A DNA stretch of 64,000 nucleotides from Cryptomeria japonica (taxonomy: Eukaryota > Streptophyta > Pinopsida > Cupressales > Cupressaceae), in assembly GCF_030272615.1 (NCBI RefSeq), contig NC_081405.1:155107613-155171612 (forward strand), in the 5' to 3' direction. Under the pieces are notes generated by a model, which worked only from the letters and a program-made list of their open reading frames with translations, was not told the DNA's origin and did not search any database. Below, piece after piece: positions 60,240 to 64,000 of the stretch; position 1 is the first letter of the stretch, and the number at the start of each line of letters is the position of its first letter. The position numbers were made by a program, and so were the translations under genes.

Positions 60240-60750
60240 CATTATCCATATGTCATTAGGGCTAAGGAATAAAAGGCCATTGATATTGTTGAATTGTTGA
60301 ATGTATGAGCACTTTTCCATGAAAGTCAATACAGATACCATATGCCATTTTGGTAGATATCATTATTTGTATGCAATTAGAGATATGGAGTAAAAGACAA
60401 TTGAGCATGTGATATTATTGAATTTTTGGATGTATGAATACTTTTCCATGAATTAAGTCAATACAGATACCATGTGCCATTTTGGTAGATATCATTATTT
60501 GTATGAAATTAGGGTTGAGGAGTAAAAGGAAATTGAGTATGTGATATTATTGAATTTTTGGATGTATGAATACTTTATCAATTAAGTCAATACGGATACC
60601 ATTTTCCATTTTGGTAGATATCATTATTTGTATGAAATTAGGGCTAAGGAGTAAAAGGCAATTCAACATGTGATATTATTGAATTTTTTAATGTATGAAC
60701 ACTTTCCATGTATAAACCAATAGATACCATATGTTATATTGGTGGGTGTT
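60240..60750 (+). repeat. Tandem repeat of about 120-132 bp, four copies
   Basis: Units begin at about 60249, 60370, 60502 and 60631 with TATGNAATTAGGGCTAAGGA and include GATATTATTGAATTTTTGGA and CCATTTTGGTAGATATCATT. It starts 60 bp outside E2. Copies differ by small indels. Confidence 0.82.
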
Positions 60751-63700
60751 AGATGAGCTAATGACATGATTTTGTAACTACTTACATTTTAGAAAAAAAG
60801 AAATTGTGTGACATCCTTATAGAAAATATTATTCCTTAATAATATTTTTGAACCACTATTGTACAATATGAATAATAACAATATGACAATCTTGACAAAA
60901 AAAACTAATTATCTACATATTATACTATTGAATTAATTATTTATTTATTTTACTCATACTGATTTTTTGCCGAAGGCATGTCTTATTTGAAGTGGACCTA
61001 GCTAATTTGCAAAATCTATGGTTCAACCTGCTGGAAAGGGCATGCAAGACGATTACACTCATCTTGATCGTTCCTTGTTGTAAAAAACTGACCATTTGTT
61101 GCTGCTTATATTGTCGTTACTGTGGATGGAGATTTTCATTCATTCTGCATTAGTAGTCATGGGTAACTTGGACACTACAAAAAAAGTTGTACGGATTAAA
61201 ATAGCCACCCCCTATAATTTTGCTTTGGTAGGCTTTATTAATAATTTTTCTTGAAAATTCTGCTCAGTTGATGACTCATAAAATTATACTAGCAATTGCA
61301 CCTTGGTGTTCAATGGGTACGCCGAAAAAATTTGAAAGATCTCTTCTTCTTTTTTGGCCTATTAGTTGCATAGATGGTGGAAGCTTTTATATGTCTGATG
61401 ATGCTGATGAACTTAAGATTCTTTGAGAGCTCAATTTCCCAAGCCCCTAAGGGAACCTCTAAAGCAAGTGGTAGTTGGTAATAGATCACAGTCTTGATAA
61501 TTCTACATCTCTCTTTGGAGAGGGAAAAAAAAAATTGCATGCAATTGCAGTTCACCAAAAGTGAGTATCAAAAGTTTATGTAATAAAGATAGTATTAGTA
61601 AGTGACAGTAAGACATTCATTTTTTTTTGTATACAAGGATCTTAGATAAAGAGTTGCTCTAACTCACATAGCTTTCTGTAAACACTTTTTTCATGTGGAA
61701 TATTTGTGTATCGTTTAAGATCTTCAACAATCTTACAACAATTTGAGAGAACGGTGTTTGGCTCAACCCTAAAAAAATATACATGGAATACCAACAAACA
61801 CTAAAGTTTATTTTGATTTAATTCTGTGGTATTTATATATTCAATCATATTATTATATTCTCTTTGATTTAACTCTATGTTACTTATAGATTTAATCATA
61901 TTATTATATTCAACTAAATTTTTATTAACGATTACACCCATTATTATTATAATTATTATATAACCAAATCTAAATAGAAATATTTGGCATTTATATTGAT
62001 ATATATAATTATATAATGCAAGTCTTATTATCTCATAAAATAATATTTTAAACAAATATTTTGACATTATTTTTCCTCATTGTAAATTGGAAATAAAATA
62101 AAAAATATTTTGACATTATTTTGAAGATAAAAAAAATCTATATTCTCTATTTTTTTGTGAGACACGTTCCAGTCTCTTCCTCCATAATTTTGATGTATTC
62201 AAAACTTCCACGTACCTAACCTATGCTTCAACCATCTTGCATAAATTTTCCAAAAAATATTTTATGTGCCTTATCTAGTTTGGAGGATGCGGTTGCAGGG
62301 AAGAGCAAGGATTTACAGAGGAGAGGTAGAGAGAGACATGGTTAAGGGAGTTGGAAGGAATTTTAATTTGTAATTTATATATGTTTTTAACAATTTATTT
62401 GCTCTTTTTTTTTCCCTTTTTATTGAGCTTTGTAGGTGTGCTTGTTAATTGTCTTTATGTGGCTTACTTCTGGATTGTAAGTTTAGTAACTTTTGTATAG
62501 GCGAGTAGCTTCAGAGACAAATGCACATGTTCCATTGTTTTATTTTTTGAAAAAATAAAAAATAATGTCGTGTAGTTTGTATAGAGCATTTGGGTGTTTT
62601 CACTTTGTTGGGAGAATGGTAAGGAATCAAAGATTGAGCTTAGAAATATTAAGGCAAGCATTGGGTGGAATTTACATTATGGACTGTTAGTTTTCTTTCA
62701 TGCTGTAACAACAATTTCTCTTTATTTTTCTATTCTAGATCTGCTCTGTATATCTTTTTTCACCTCTATTATTATGGACATTTTGGAAGGGACGCGAGTT
62801 TGTTGTTTAGATATATTTTTATTAGAGTTTTTTTCACCCCTATACAAATTATTTCTGTGAGGCCTTCTATACATCGTTCAAAATATGATTAGATTATTTA
62901 TGTGGAGATTGAACATATTTTTATGATGTGATTTAGATTATTTATGTGAGATTGTGTATATCTTGCCTAACGAAACCTTTGTGTCTTATGCCGATTCCTT
63001 CCAATATAGGGAATTGTATGAGTTTTGAGATTCTGTAAGCATTCTATATATGTTCCATAAATTTTAGAAAGCATTAATTATTAAGCTTCTATTTTTCTTT
63101 AAAAATGTATTAGATTTCTTAAAACTTGGTTGTCTACATGGGCTCTTCTAGGCTCTTGCACTATTTCAGGTCCATACTGCTATGAACTTTATATTACTCT
63201 AGTAATTATAAGAAGTAGAAACTTCCTATTAAATAATGAGAAATAAAAACAAATTTGGGTTTGAAGTGTTGGTGACCATTAAGATTGCATCTATGATTAA
63301 TAGACTCATTAATAGTTCTACTAATCCGCTTTTTCCTGTTAATAGGTATGTGACATTTTGTGTCTGCAAACATTTGCAAGGTATGATGGGGAGATCTAGA
63401 TATTGGTTGGAGATGGTGAATTTATTCTATAGCTGAAGAAGGTAGTACTCTCTGTGGGGCATGATAATCTATTTTGACTATGTATTAAGGTAAAGAAATG
63501 AAACGGAAAGAGACCAAAGAACCCAAAAATCCTCATGTTGCCCTGTAATATGGATTTTAAGCAAATTGTCATATGTAGTCAAGATACCACTGCCAATGGA
63601 TTTGAATCGAAAAAAGAGCAAGATAAATTGGAGAAACTAAAGATAGATGCCAGAATAAAAAAAATTCGATGGGAGAATCAGATAAAAGAAAACTAGAAAA

Positions 63701-64000
63701 CAAATATTAATAGAGCAAGGAGTTTAATACCTGAAAGACCCAAACATCATTTCTCCGCTTATCTGTCCTGCGGGCATTTATCCTCATGGCGGTGGATGAA
63801 GAAGAAAGACTAGCTCATAGTTAATCTGATATTTGCCAAGAAAAACAATCACGCCAACCTCAAATGTGGCAACTGAATTCCCGGACCTGCTCTGTTTTGA
63901 GCTCTTATGACCGTTAGAAAGAAGTAGGTAGGCAAGGAAGCAGGATGACAAATTTCTGGCAACAAAATGAACTTCCCGGCCTTAAAATATCTAGCTGGGA
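60751..64000. other. Intergenic, nothing firmly recognised
   Basis: AT-rich DNA. Short frames at 61310-61558 (minus) and 62594-62892 (plus) lack clear motifs. 63730-64000 is less AT-rich and could be the edge of a gene outside the window, but I see no coding evidence. Confidence 0.45.

Noticed and set aside
61171-61186. CACTACAAAAAAA, resembling a CACTA transposon end
   Set aside because: No matching inverted TTTTTTTGTAGTG end or 3-bp duplication in the window.
61310-61558. Minus-strand frame with LPLALEV, reminiscent of an NB-LRR GLPLA motif
   Set aside because: Too short, with no P-loop, kinase-2 or leucine-rich repeats nearby; a single short string is not enough.

Overview
The window looks like nuclear DNA of a land plant with a large, repeat-filled genome. 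A gymnosperm is my best guess, but that is inference. Reasons: a plant-type tetraspanin with the GCCK-P signature and a 2.2 kb intron, plant LINE (RVT_3/zf-RVT), Tat-like Ty3/gypsy and Ty1/copia polyproteins, old decayed LTRs, and nested insertions over most of the 64 kb. I see one intact protein-coding gene. Everything else I can name is mobile DNA or its debris.

Layout. 1-5.3 kb: a decayed LINE on the minus strand, split by a 3.84 kb terminal-inverted-repeat element (E1, 1067-4910). 5.3-13.5 kb: intergenic DNA around the tetraspanin gene (7452-10432, two exons). 13.5-39.3 kb: a minus-strand Tat-like gypsy element, with its 3' LTR at about 13.55-15.44 kb, 3' non-coding DNA, then pol. It is interrupted by a second TIR element (E3, 17694-26617, 8.9 kb) and by a copia element (28959-35790). 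39-46.9 kb: LTR debris and intergenic DNA. 46895-52107: a full-length decayed copia element with 296-bp LTRs and a CAAAG target duplication. 52.4-53 kb: a copia LTR fragment. 53680-60175: a third TIR element (E2, 6.5 kb). 60.2-64 kb: a tandem repeat, then DNA in which I recognise nothing.

The main discovery is the E1/E2/E3 family. All three start GGGT-N5-CACA-N4-TG, end in matching inverted repeats, and are flanked by exact 4-bp target duplications (ATGC, TTAT, ATAT). The E1 borders are confirmed independently, because removing E1 plus one ATGC copy restores the LINE reading frame. All share one architecture: TIR, a left subterminal cluster of short palindromic motifs, a tandem array of a 20-bp module (GGTGTCCTAAGGGGTCATAT and variants) in both orientations, TC/GA tracts in two of them, a right subterminal cluster using the same element-specific motif as the left, a conserved AT-rich right end of about 0.8 kb, and TIR. 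E3 carries a decayed minus-strand gene (21815-22972) that resembles the N-terminal half of a transposase family. The 4-bp duplications suggest Sola, but this is unverified. E1 and E2 carry no coding region and look non-autonomous.

The retroelements are dead: lost catalytic residues, frameshifts, and many stop codons of the kind produced by C-to-T change. The nesting gives a relative order: LINE before E1, and gypsy before both E3 and copia 1.
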